Source of the DNA: Candidatus Fimadaptatus faecigallinarum
GTDB lineage: Bacteria; Bacillota; Clostridia; Christensenellales; Aristaeellaceae
Assembly (NCBI GenBank): GCA_018714445.1
Contig: DVNK01000051.1
Coordinates: 1-64,000 of the forward strand
DNA length: 64,000 nt
Direction of reading: 5' to 3'
The position numbers and the translations under genes are program-made. Under the pieces are notes generated by a model. That model was not told the DNA's origin. It saw only the letters and a list, made by a program, of their open reading frames with translations, and made no database searches. Every line of letters starts with the position of its first letter. Position 1 is the stretch's first letter. Of the stretch, positions 47,526-56,030 are shown piece by piece.

Positions 47526-48707
47526 TCATTTAACTATATCGCCGCCCAGCAGCACATGCTTTATGTTCACATCGTCGTCAAACAGCACTATGTCCGCGCG
47601 TCGACCCGCAACCAGCACACCCCGGTCCCTCAGTCCCAGATGCCGCGCCGGCGTCGCAGTCGCCATCCTGACTGCATCCACAACGCTCGCGCCGCCCAGC
47701 TTCATCATCGTGCGCACCAGCCGGTCGGTCGTGGCCACGCTGCCCGCAAATGCGCTTCGATCCGGCAGCTTGGCCACGCCGTCCTCTATAACTATCATCG
47801 AGTCGCAGGTTTGCGAAAATATCTCGCCATCCACGCCTTCCAAGCCCGCCGCGCTGATGCCGTCCGTGACCAGCATTATCCGGTCCGGCCCTTTTATCTT
47901 ATGCGCCAGCTGCAAAAGGCTCGCAGGCAGGTGACAACCATCGGCAATCAGCTCTACGGTCATGCCATCAAGCAGATACGCCGCCTCGACGATGCCCGCA
48001 TGGCGAAACGCGTTTATACGCCTTACCGTCGATACGCATGAATACAAGTGCGTCACGCAGTCAAATCCAGCCTCGTATGCCGGTAAAACCTGCTCAAACA
48101 GCGCATCCGAATGGCCTATCGACATGCGTATACCGCGCGCAGTCATGTAACGCGCCATCTCCAGCGCGCCGGGCAGTTCCGGCGCTGCCGACCAGCGCCT
48201 TATGCACGCAAACCGCTCAGCTATCGCCTTATACTCCGCCGGGTCGGGGTCGCGTATGAACCGAGGCGACTGCGCGCCACGCTGCGCCATAGCAAAGTAC
48301 GGCCCTTCAATATGTATGCCGGCGATCTGCGGCGTGTCGGCGCGCGCCTGCTCTATCGCGGCCATGGCGCGCATGAACGCCGCGTTATCAGCAGTGGACA
48401 CCGTCGCCATGAGCGACGTAGTGCCATGCTCCAGATGCGTCCGGCACGCCCGGCGCACCGATTCCGCATCGCCACACATGAAATCAAACCCGCCGCCGCC
48501 GTGCACATGCGCGTCTATGAAGCCCGGCGCGGCATACAACCCCTGTGCGTCCAGCTTGCGCACGCCATCGCCTATTGCCCCCACAGCGCACGCTCCGGCC
48601 GCGTCCATGACCTGCTCTATCACGCCGTCGCATATCAACAGCGCGCCGTCCTCTATCACGCGCGTCTCAGTGACTATGCGACAGTTGTGTATCAGCAGCG
48701 CGCTCAT
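47526..48707 (-). CDS. nagA: N-acetylglucosamine-6-phosphate deacetylase
   Basis: 393-aa amidohydrolase turning GlcNAc-6-P into GlcN-6-P and acetate. Metal and catalytic motifs: DAHVHGGGGFDFM (HxH), GIHIEGPYFA (Glu), SIGHSDA, VTHLYSC and the catalytic Asp in LVTDGISAAG. ATG 48707 overlaps the nagB stop (ATGA); the ORF-track start at 48788 lies inside nagB. Forms a two-gene operon with nagB, feeding amino-sugar carbon into glycolysis. Confidence 0.94.
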   Translation of the reverse strand: MSALLIHNCRIVTETRVIEDGALLICDGVIEQVMDAAGACAVGAIGDGVRKLDAQGLYAAPGFIDAHVHGGGGFDFMCGDAESVRRACRTHLEHGTTSLMATVSTADNAAFMRAMAAIEQARADTPQIAGIHIEGPYFAMAQRGAQSPRFIRDPDPAEYKAIAERFACIRRWSAAPELPGALEMARYMTARGIRMSIGHSDALFEQVLPAYEAGFDCVTHLYSCVSTVRRINAFRHAGIVEAAYLLDGMTVELIADGCHLPASLLQLAHKIKGPDRIMLVTDGISAAGLEGVDGEIFSQTCDSMIVIEDGVAKLPDRSAFAGSVATTDRLVRTMMKLGGASVVDAVRMATATPARHLGLRDRGVLVAGRRADIVLFDDDVNIKHVLLGGDIVK

Positions 48708-49465
48708 GCCGGATCCAACAGCGCCGAGCTGTCCGCATCCAGATACAGCCGCGCATCCCGGCACAGCCTCAGCGCGCTGGCCGGACACTCATTGCCTATC
48801 GGTCCGAATACAGCCGCGCGCACCGCCGCTGCCTTGGTTGCCGCCGGCACCACACATATCTGAGCCGTAGCCTGAGTCAGCGCGGGCACAGTCAGCGTTA
48901 TCGCGTACTTTGGCACGTCGTCCAGCCGCTCAAAGCAGCCGTCGTGCACCTGCTGCATGCGGCATACGTCATCCAGCTCGACGCGCTTGACCAGCAGCGG
49001 ATCGGTAATGTCGGCCACATGGGGATCGTTAAACGCTATGTGGCCGTTCTCGCCTATGCCCATGAGCACTATGTCCGGCGGGAATCGGCGCAGCAACGCC
49101 GCATAGCGCGCGCACTCGGCATCGGCATCAGCCGCGCGCCCGTCTATATAATTGACCTCCATGAACTTTGCACGGGCAAATATGTGCTCGCGCAAATAGT
49201 TGCCAAAGCTCTGCGGCGCGCCGGCAGGCAGGCCCACGTACTCATCCATATGGAACGCGCGCACACGGGCAAAATCCACGTCCTGCTCAAGCAGCGCCGC
49301 CAGCAGCTCGTTCTGCGAAGGCGCCGCCGCAAATACGACGTTTATCGCGGGACGCTTGTCAAGCAACGCGCGCATTAGCCTCGCGGCATCCTGCGCTGCG
49401 GCGCGGCCCATCATACCGCGCGTGGAATAGCGTTTTATGACAAAGCTGCACTCGTTGGGTATCAT
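48704..49465 (-). CDS. nagB: Glucosamine-6-phosphate deaminase
   Basis: 253-aa isomerase/deaminase converting GlcN-6-P to fructose-6-P and ammonia. Motifs RAFHMDEYVGLP, GIGENGHIAFNDP and LTVPALTQA are diagnostic; catalytic Asp and His are present. RBS GGAGG with GTTCAG spacing. About 147 bp upstream there is a TATAAT (49612-49617, minus) with a poor -35. No PTS or GlcNAc kinase lies nearby. Confidence 0.94.
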   Translation of the reverse strand: MIPNECSFVIKRYSTRGMMGRAAAQDAARLMRALLDKRPAINVVFAAAPSQNELLAALLEQDVDFARVRAFHMDEYVGLPAGAPQSFGNYLREHIFARAKFMEVNYIDGRAADADAECARYAALLRRFPPDIVLMGIGENGHIAFNDPHVADITDPLLVKRVELDDVCRMQQVHDGCFERLDDVPKYAITLTVPALTQATAQICVVPAATKAAAVRAAVFGPIGNECPASALRLCRDARLYLDADSSALLDPA

Positions 49466-49734
49466 CTGAACACCTCCTGTGCTGCGGTCGCGCCAATTTC
49501 AGGCGGCGCCGCATGCGGAATTTGATACGGCCACAGAAATGTGGCGCTCACGCGGACAACTTTCGCCCCGCGCCTTATGTAACGATTCTGCGATTAACGG
49601 TTTGCGATTTGATTATATCACTCTCCGCTCAAAAATGGAAGCGACGTTTTTGTGACGATAGCCGCTATATATGCTGAGCGTCACTCGGCGGTTTATACAT
49701 GGCCAACGTAAGCCCGCAGGCCGTCATACCCAAA

Positions 49735-49772
49735 ACGCAAAACGGACGCGGAGCCATATGCCCCACGTCCGC
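49735..49772 (-). terminator. Terminator after thiN
   Basis: Minus strand GCGGACGTGGGG...GCGTCCG hairpin followed by TTTTGCGTTTT, 16 nt after the thiN stop. Confidence 0.8.
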
Positions 49773-49788
49773 AAATGCGCCTCGCGCC

Positions 49789-50427
49789 TCACTGCCAGCC
49801 CGCCTCAAGCACCAGCAGCGTGCCCTTGCGCACCTCTATGCTGCACTCATCGTCAAGCGCCACGTTGCTCACGCCCAGCGGTTCGCCATTGGTCAGCGTA
49901 TAATCGTTCAACGGGTACTTCATGCCGCGCAGAGTCACGCCCTCCGCGACGTCGCTGTACGCCAGCACAGTCACCGTCTGGCCCTTCAGCCCCCGCAGCT
50001 TCAGCGCGCCATCCTTTACCACGCGCATGACGCCGCCCCGATAGCGCAGCTCACACCTGCCGCCATGATTGGCTATGTACACCGCCGCCGTCACATTGGC
50101 CAATTCGTGATCCAGTCGCCCACCGGTCGCGCCCAACAGCAGAAAATCCCGATATCCCTTTTCCAGCGCCAGCTTTATCGCCAGCATTGTATCGGTATCG
50201 TCCTTTTCAGGCGGAGCGCGCAACACCGGCACATCCGGCGGCAACTCGCCATGATAAGAGTCGAAGTCGCCCAGCGCCAGCGCAGGCTTAATGCCGTTGC
50301 GCAGCGCGTGCGCACAGCCCCCGTCGCACGCTATCACATAATCGTCCGCGCGCAGGCCGTCCAGCTCGCACTCAGGCGCCGCGCAGATAATCGCACACCG
50401 CCCCCGGGCCGCCGTTTCATCCGCCAT
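49789..50427 (-). CDS. thiN: Thiamine pyrophosphokinase
   Basis: 212-aa enzyme that transfers pyrophosphate from ATP to thiamine, making the TPP cofactor. Motifs IACDGGCAHALRNGIKPALALGDFDS, PEKDDTDTMLAIKLA and GATGGRLDHELAN are the TPK catalytic signature; GEPLGVSN lies in the C-terminal thiamine-binding domain. ATG 50427 has GGGAGG 7 nt upstream and lies 14 nt after the lipoprotein stop, so the two are co-transcribed. No TPP riboswitch seen. Confidence 0.93.
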   Translation of the reverse strand: MADETAARGRCAIICAAPECELDGLRADDYVIACDGGCAHALRNGIKPALALGDFDSYHGELPPDVPVLRAPPEKDDTDTMLAIKLALEKGYRDFLLLGATGGRLDHELANVTAAVYIANHGGRCELRYRGGVMRVVKDGALKLRGLKGQTVTVLAYSDVAEGVTLRGMKYPLNDYTLTNGEPLGVSNVALDDECSIEVRKGTLLVLEAGWQ

Positions 50428-50441
50428 TGTAAAGCCTCCCA

Positions 50442-51335
50442 TCAGCCCTCGAGCGTATAGTAGGTATCCTGCGTGAACGATTCAGATGCGCCCTGAGCAT
50501 CCACCGGCTGAGTGCACTCCTCATCAGAATACAGCACGCCGCCTTCAGCCAGAATGAAATTCACAAAACCGCTATCGGTTATGGTGTAGTTGAGCTCTAC
50601 GCTGTCGCTCTTGCCGGGGTTTATTACCAGCTTCAGCGCACGCGCGCCCTCGGTGGGCACGTACTCCTCAAACGCCGCGCCATCAACGTCGTATTCGAAT
50701 GTCGTCACTTCACATATGCGCTGTTCATCGCCGCGCATGTAGTAGAGCCGCTCGCTTTTGAGCATCAGCGTCTGAGCATCGTAGGTGTATTCGTCATATA
50801 CGATCTCATTCGCGGCGGCATCATGGCCATGAGCCGCTACGACATCCTGGTCGCACTTGTCTGCGCTTATGCTCGCCGTGACGACATAATCGCCATTTTC
50901 AGCCACGCTCAGTTCCAGCCCCTCATTGAGCGCCGGATATGCGATATATGCGCCCTCGCCTATCGCCAGCTCGCTGCCGGCCTGCGCGTAAGTGCGGGTG
51001 GTATACAACATGTACGTGAGCACGCCGTCGTTTATGTTTATGTAGTAGTTGCCGCCGACCAGCATGCCGCCCACACTCTGGCCACTGTTCTCAGGGTATG
51101 TCAGCAGCATAGTATAGCCCGTCTCGCCACGCTTATATATGACGTCATTATAGTCGCGCACATTGCCATCAGCGTCGAAGTATTCTACGTATTCGCGCGT
51201 ATATGTACCGCTGCTCAGGCACGTGCCCAGGCTGTTGCCCTCCAGCAGCGACTCTGCCGTGACCTCGGCCTCGCCCAGCGCGCAGCCGCACAGCAGCAGC
51301 GCGCACGCCAGCCATGCGCACACAAACTTTTTCAT
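50442..51335 (-). CDS. Predicted lipoprotein of unknown function
   Basis: 297-aa exported protein. The N-terminus MKKFVCAWLACALLLCGCALG is a signal peptide with a lipobox-like LLCGC (lipid on the second Cys). The rest is Tyr- and acidic-rich beta-type sequence (YVEYFDADGNVRDYNDVIYKRG, EIVYDEYTYDAQTLML) without cysteines suited for catalysis; it resembles lipoproteins that measure or bind extracellular ligands, but no family is recognised. Own promoter. Confidence 0.75.
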   Translation of the reverse strand: MKKFVCAWLACALLLCGCALGEAEVTAESLLEGNSLGTCLSSGTYTREYVEYFDADGNVRDYNDVIYKRGETGYTMLLTYPENSGQSVGGMLVGGNYYININDGVLTYMLYTTRTYAQAGSELAIGEGAYIAYPALNEGLELSVAENGDYVVTASISADKCDQDVVAAHGHDAAANEIVYDEYTYDAQTLMLKSERLYYMRGDEQRICEVTTFEYDVDGAAFEEYVPTEGARALKLVINPGKSDSVELNYTITDSGFVNFILAEGGVLYSDEECTQPVDAQGASESFTQDTYYTLEG

Positions 51336-51364
51336 GCACTACTTCTCCCTTACATATGGTGTCT

Positions 51365-51392
51365 ATTATATGATACCACCACAATGCGGCAA
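51365..51392 (-). promoter_or_regulatory. Promoter of the lipoprotein-thiN operon
   Basis: Minus strand TTGCCG - 16 bp - TATAAT, 29 nt before the ATG. Confidence 0.7.
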
Positions 51393-51514
51393 AAGCGCGC
51401 CTGTTATCGCATTCAGGCGCGCACTTGAGGTTAAATTACAGAAAACTCTCGCGCATACATCAGCGGCAGCCGGGCCACCGCCGCCAACACATGGATTAAA
51501 CCCTGACTCCGCCG

Positions 51515-51726
51515 TTCGCCGTCGCGCTGCGTCACCGGCTGCCTGCGTCGTTCGCCTGCGCGCTGCGTCACCGATTACCTGCGCCGCCTGCGCGCCACGT
51601 CACAAGCTACCTGCGTCGTTCGCCTGCGCGCCGCGTCACCGGTTATCTGCACCGCTCGCCTGCGCGCCGCGTCACCAGCTACCTGCACCGCTCGCCTGCG
51701 CGCCGCGTCACCAGCTACCTGCGCCG
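51515..51726. repeat. 36-bp tandem repeat array, six units
   Basis: Units start at 51515, 51551, 51587 (32 bp, a 4-bp deletion), 51619, 51655 and 51691. The last three are nearly identical (CTCGCCTGCGCGCCGCGTCACC...), the first ones diverged. The final unit overlaps the last four codons of ubiB. As 36 is a multiple of 3, one plus-strand frame stays open, but it has no RBS or family and is most likely not a gene. Confidence 0.9.
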
Positions 51727-53775
51727 CCGCCAGCGCGCCACGACCAGTACCAGGCAGATCACGGCTGCCAATACAAACGCCCCTACCGAATGCGGCGGCA
51801 ACTGCGCCCTGCCCTGAGCCATTATGGCGCCAGCCAGTATCAATGCACTTGCAACCAGTCCCATGACCAGCACAAACGCCAGATCGAACAGGCCCTTCTG
51901 TGCTTCCTCCGAGGCGGACATCTCCAGATTCAGCTTGGACTGACCCTTGTTGTTTATCCGCAACGTATCGGCCAGCAGCGAAGGCAGATCCAGCGCCTTT
52001 CGCCCAGACTGCATGGCCGCCAGCGCTATCTTGCCCAGTTCATTGCGCAGGTTGACATTGGCAAACATAGACCCCGCAACATGCGCCGCCGTGACCGAGA
52101 TTATATCGACCTCCGGCGCCAGGCGCACGACGACGCCTTCCAATGTGCTTATGCCCCGCACCAGCATCGTCACGCCCGCAGGCATAGCAATATGATGGGC
52201 CTTGGCCAGATCCATGCCCTCGTTCATTATCTTGGCCATGTCCATGCTGCCCAGACTGGCATCGCCGTACTTGGTCAACATGTCATCCACATCCTGCTGG
52301 AGCTTTAAGCGGTCCACATGGCCTTCGCTCTTGCCCATTGCCAGCAGTATATTTGCTATGCTTTCCACATCGTGTTGCGCAACCGCGCGAATGCCCTTTG
52401 TAAACAGCGCCTGATCGCGCGCAGACAGTCGCCCCATCATGCCCATGTCAATAAAGACTATCTGCCCGTCGCGCACCATGAGATTGCCCATGTGCGGGTC
52501 GGCATGGAAGAATCCGTCATCGGTTATCTGCTTTATGTAGTTGTCAGCCAGCTTGCGCCCTATCTCGCTCAGGTCATAGCCGGCGCGCTTGAGGCTCTCA
52601 AAATCTGCCATCGCATAGCCGTCTATATACTCCATCACCAGCACGTTGCGCGTCGTCAGATTGCGATATATGCGCGGGCAGGTGACGTACTTTACATCCT
52701 TGTTGAGCCGATAGAACTTCTCGCCATTGCTGGCCTCGGTCAGAAAGTCCATCTCCTCCTGCGACGCTACCCACATCTCATCCAGCACAATATTGAGATC
52801 GACAGTATCCCCGGTACCCAGCTTTAACAGGCCTGCCGCATGACGCATCAGCGCAATGTCCTGCTCCATCATGTCGTGGATGCCCTCGCGCTGCACCTTT
52901 ACGACCACGCGCCCGCCATTTGTCAGGCGCGCCTTATGCGCCTGCGCTATCGACGCCGCGCCCAGCGGCATTCGTTCAAACTCGCTGAACACCTGCTCAA
53001 TCGGCGCGCCCAGCGACTTTTCCACGACGCGGCGCACCTCGTCGAATTCCATTGGCTGCACATCGTCGCACAGCTTCTCAAGCTCATCGCAGTACGCCTT
53101 GGGTATCATGTCAGGCCGCCCCGACATTATCTGGCCCAGCTTTACAAACGTCGGCCCGAGGTCGGTGAGTATCAGCCTAAGTTTTTCGGGCGTCAAACCG
53201 CGTACGATGTTGTGCCGGCTCAGCACCGATATTATCTCGCGCAGCCGCGCGCGCTGATCCATGGTGTGCGCCGTATCAGTGCCGGAGGTCTGCGCGTCAG
53301 TCGGCTCTGACTGCGTTTCGGGCTGTTGGGGCTTATCAGGCTCAGACTGTCCAGGCGGCGTCGGTGTGGCTGCAATCGGTTCGGACGACGATTGACCATC
53401 GGAAGTCCGGTCCGCAGCCGACCAATCGGCGGCCGGTTGATTGACGGACGGCTGATCTACTGGCTGCTGACGGTTTGACGGCTGGTCGGGCATTGGCGCG
53501 CTCGCCGGCCCGGCCACGGAACGGTCTGATGCTGATTGGCCCTTTGCAGTCCGCGGCGCATCGGGTGCGTCGCTTCCACCCGCGCCATCCAGCCGCGCCT
53601 TCGGCTTAAACCATCTCCATTTACTGCGCGGGGCGGGCGTACCCTCCGACCTCGGAGTCGATGCAGCGTCCGGCGGCGCATCATTGCCCGCGGACAAGTT
53701 AAGGCCGGACGGCGCAGCGCCGTCCGGCCGGCCATTGGACAGATTTTTGTTGGAATTAATCATCCGCTTCGTCAT
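51715..53775 (-). CDS. ubiB: UbiB/ABC1 (ADCK)-family atypical kinase with disordered N-terminus
   Basis: 686-aa membrane-associated protein-kinase-like ATPase. Residues 1-~165 are low-complexity Pro/Ser/Gln/Asp-rich. Residues ~170-600 hold the UbiB core: KLGQIMSGR (KxGQ), the Ala-rich loop PLGAASIAQAH, VVVKVQREG (lysine), FHADPHMGNLMV and FIDMGMMG. Two C-terminal helices (LAFVLVMGLVASALILAGAIM and VGAFVLAAVICLVLVVA) form a membrane hairpin. In organisms without ubiquinone its role is unclear, perhaps lipid or isoprenoid handling. The start overlaps the phasin-like gene by 20 nt. TAG stop within the tandem repeat. Confidence 0.9.
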   Translation of the reverse strand: MTKRMINSNKNLSNGRPDGAAPSGLNLSAGNDAPPDAASTPRSEGTPAPRSKWRWFKPKARLDGAGGSDAPDAPRTAKGQSASDRSVAGPASAPMPDQPSNRQQPVDQPSVNQPAADWSAADRTSDGQSSSEPIAATPTPPGQSEPDKPQQPETQSEPTDAQTSGTDTAHTMDQRARLREIISVLSRHNIVRGLTPEKLRLILTDLGPTFVKLGQIMSGRPDMIPKAYCDELEKLCDDVQPMEFDEVRRVVEKSLGAPIEQVFSEFERMPLGAASIAQAHKARLTNGGRVVVKVQREGIHDMMEQDIALMRHAAGLLKLGTGDTVDLNIVLDEMWVASQEEMDFLTEASNGEKFYRLNKDVKYVTCPRIYRNLTTRNVLVMEYIDGYAMADFESLKRAGYDLSEIGRKLADNYIKQITDDGFFHADPHMGNLMVRDGQIVFIDMGMMGRLSARDQALFTKGIRAVAQHDVESIANILLAMGKSEGHVDRLKLQQDVDDMLTKYGDASLGSMDMAKIMNEGMDLAKAHHIAMPAGVTMLVRGISTLEGVVVRLAPEVDIISVTAAHVAGSMFANVNLRNELGKIALAAMQSGRKALDLPSLLADTLRINNKGQSKLNLEMSASEEAQKGLFDLAFVLVMGLVASALILAGAIMAQGRAQLPPHSVGAFVLAAVICLVLVVARWRRRR

Positions 53776-54064
53776 TCAGCTCCGCATTGAGCTTGTCGCG
53801 CAGTGCGCGCTTCTGGGCGGTCGTCAGCTTGCCGGTATCTATATCAGCATCGTCCTCATTGCACTTCTTGTCCTTGTGCTCATCATGGACGCGCTTTACA
53901 GTGCGCTTGAGCTCCTCATTCAGCACCTTGCCCTGTTCAACCGTCAATTCACCCTTCTTTACGAGCGAATCCAGTATCTCCTGCGATTTTTCAACCGAAG
54001 TGGCCAGCGCGCCCACGCCCGCAAGTAGCAATGCATTGATACCCTTGGTAAAATCGATGGCCAT
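53756..54064 (-). CDS. Phasin-family-like small helical protein
   Basis: 102-aa protein: a hydrophobic helix (INALLLAGVGALATSVEKSQEIL) then charged coiled-coil-like sequence (LVKKGELTVEQGKVLNEELKRTVKRV) and an acidic tail. It matches the short 'polyhydroxyalkanoate synthesis regulator phasin' proteins (COG3937) that precede ubiB genes in Clostridia. No PHA synthase is visible; it may be an accessory of UbiB. ATG 54064 after AAGGAGGAATAGTT. Confidence 0.82.
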   Translation of the reverse strand: MAIDFTKGINALLLAGVGALATSVEKSQEILDSLVKKGELTVEQGKVLNEELKRTVKRVHDEHKDKKCNEDDADIDTGKLTTAQKRALRDKLNAELNDEADD

Positions 54065-54122
54065 AACTATTCCTCCTTGCTTCAAGAGCATGTCCGACGG
54101 TCACGAACAAATCTAACCGTTT

Positions 54123-54151
54123 ACTATATTATGCACTATTGTGTGCGTCAA
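54123..54151 (-). promoter_or_regulatory. Promoter of the phasin-ubiB operon
   Basis: Minus strand TTGACG - 17 bp - TATAGT, 59 nt before the phasin-like ATG. Confidence 0.78.
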
Positions 54152-54214
54152 TGCAATCGACAAATCGGTTCATTTGTCAAAAAATCCGCTCGATTTATCG
54201 TCGGCCGCCACGGA

Positions 54215-54243
54215 TTGACGCGACGCAGCGCGTGGTATATAAT
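54215..54243 (+). promoter_or_regulatory. Orphan plus-strand promoter
   Basis: TTGACG - 17 bp - TATAAT, a strong match, but the next plus-strand gene starts 870 bp further on. It could drive a small RNA: a hairpin with CCTGACA/TGTCAGG outer arms and GCGCC/GGCGC inner arms lies at 54293-54341, followed by TTTG. Confidence 0.6.
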
Positions 54244-55111
54244 TTACGCAAATGACATCACGCGATAACCTGCGATACATATGAACGCAACGCCTGACAA
54301 CACGCGCCACAAGCGCAACTGGCGCTAATACATGTGTCAGGTTTGCCGCTTGCGCAATAGAGTATCGCGCTGGCGTACCCGGCGGTTTGCGAAATGCGCG
54401 CCGTCACAAGTGCGCTGATTGCGAATCATCCGGCTTACGTCAACTGCAAATCTGGCGGATCGTCCAATGCGCGCTGCCGTTGCGCCAACATCAAACGACC
54501 CGCGCAATTCCGGCGATTGCCAATGGCGCTTCCATGCGTCTGCGCGCTCTCGCCCGCCCGCATGGAACCCGAGGCTATATCCGTCCTGGCTGACACACTG
54601 ATTACGATTAGCGCATCAGTACAGAAGGGATGGCTCACGCGCATAAGTGCCTCCACAGGCGCATCCAGGCACGCGTTCCAGTCCAAACGCCGCCGGCGAA
54701 TGGCTGTGGCTTACCCAATCGCACACGCAGGAGCTGCGCTTATATGCATTTTTGCGCGGCATATGAGCGCATGTTACCGCCGGAAGCGACCGATTGTGTG
54801 GCAGCGCGGCGGCAGTTCAACGCCACACCCGGAATCAAAGCGCGGTTTACTGGGCATTTGCATGGCATTGACTCACAAATGGCGCGCCACATAGCGCCGC
54901 CGCCATCAGTCAACGCGCAGCCCCGGTCAACGCTTAGCTTTCAAAAAGGACCTGTACCTTGAGTGTGGACTGATACCAGCCGGCCGCGGGCACTCATGAT
55001 TCCAAGCGCATTCGAACCGCGTTGCAATGAGATCTACAACCGATTTTATCAGCATCTTTTGACCCACAAAATCCAGTGCGCGAATCACCGGCGCGCGAAA
55101 GGAGAATTATC
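54244..55111. other. 868-bp region without a convincing gene
   Basis: Several short ORFs exist on both strands, none with an RBS, family motif or neighbour-like codon use (cysteine and basic residue clusters, no periodicity). It contains the hairpin at 54293-54341. Possibly decayed sequence or a long leader of the glycosidase operon. Confidence 0.6.
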
Positions 55112-56005
55112 ATGAAGTATGCCGAGACCGTGAGCGGTCGCCCATTCACAAAAGATCCCGCAGTTGTAAAATTTGCTGGAGAATACTATATGTATTACTC
55201 GCTGCCCGGCGAAACCGCTGAGGGACCCTGGCGCATAGGCATTGCCCGCAGCAATGACCTGGAGAACTTTGCGCCCGTGGGCCACCTGACGCCTGAAGCC
55301 GAATGCGAACGCAACGGCCTGTGCGCGCCCGGTGCGATAGTGCTAAGCGGCCAGGTCCACATGTTCTACCAGACATATGGCAACGGCAAGCGCGACGCGA
55401 TATGCCATGCATGGTCTGACGACGGCGTCAACTTTACCCGCGATCCGTCCAACCCGGTATTCTCACCCACCGGCGACTGGAACTGCGGCCGCGCCATCGA
55501 CGCCGACGTGATAGAGTTCAAGGGCGAGCTTATAATGTACTTTGCCACGCGCGATCCCGACATGCGCATACAGCAATTAGGCGTAGCCGCAGCGCCAATG
55601 GGCAGCAGCTACGGTCGCGGCACGTGGGTTCAGCGCTGTTCAGCCAGCATACTCGCGCCTGAACTGCCCTGGGAGCAGGAGTGCATTGAAGCCCCCGCCG
55701 CCTGCGTATACGGCGGTCGCGTGTACATGTTCTATGGCGGCGCCTACAACAACCACCCCCAGCAGATAGGCTGCGCGGTCAGCGATGATGGGTTCACGTT
55801 CAAGCGGCTGTTTGACGAGCCATTCCTGCCCTGCGGCGCGCCTGGCAGCTGGAATCAGTGCGAGTCCGGCCATCCGTTTGCATTCGAGGACTCCGGCAGA
55901 TATCATCTGTTCTATCAGGGCGACGACAGCATGGGCAAGACCTGGTTTATTTCACGGCGTGAGTTCGAGTTCAGGGCGGGCAAGCCCGTTCTGCTGGACG
56001 AATGA
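55112..56005 (+). CDS. Five-bladed beta-propeller glycoside hydrolase (GH43/GH117-like)
   Basis: 297-aa cytoplasmic protein with repeated propeller blades: DPAVVKFAGEYYMYYS, GAIVLSGQVHMFYQTYG, DADVIEFKGELIMYFATRD, EAPAACVYGGRVYMFYGG and HPFAFEDSGRYHLFYQG. The acidic residues expected in the family (DP near the start, the DAD triplet, Glu in CIEAP) are present. It would release a terminal sugar such as arabinose, xylose, galactose or anhydrogalactose; substrate not decidable. ATG 55112 follows GAAAGGAGAATTATC. Its neighbour 25 bp on is a fucosidase, so a fucosylated glycan is plausible. Confidence 0.8.
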   Translation: MKYAETVSGRPFTKDPAVVKFAGEYYMYYSLPGETAEGPWRIGIARSNDLENFAPVGHLTPEAECERNGLCAPGAIVLSGQVHMFYQTYGNGKRDAICHAWSDDGVNFTRDPSNPVFSPTGDWNCGRAIDADVIEFKGELIMYFATRDPDMRIQQLGVAAAPMGSSYGRGTWVQRCSASILAPELPWEQECIEAPAACVYGGRVYMFYGGAYNNHPQQIGCAVSDDGFTFKRLFDEPFLPCGAPGSWNQCESGHPFAFEDSGRYHLFYQGDDSMGKTWFISRREFEFRAGKPVLLDE

Positions 56006-56030
56006 CAGCCGTGCAGCAAGGAGGTAGCTT

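Noticed and set aside
51163-52308. 381-aa plus-strand ORF with 12-residue periodicity (ACAPRHQLPAPL...)
   Set aside because: It is a by-product of the 36-bp repeat and the reverse strand of ubiB and the lipoprotein gene. No RBS or family; the opposite strand holds clear genes.
54394-54894. 166-aa plus-strand ORF before the glycosidase operon
   Set aside because: Composition is Cys/Arg/Ala-rich without domain signal; codon use and lack of RBS do not fit neighbouring genes.
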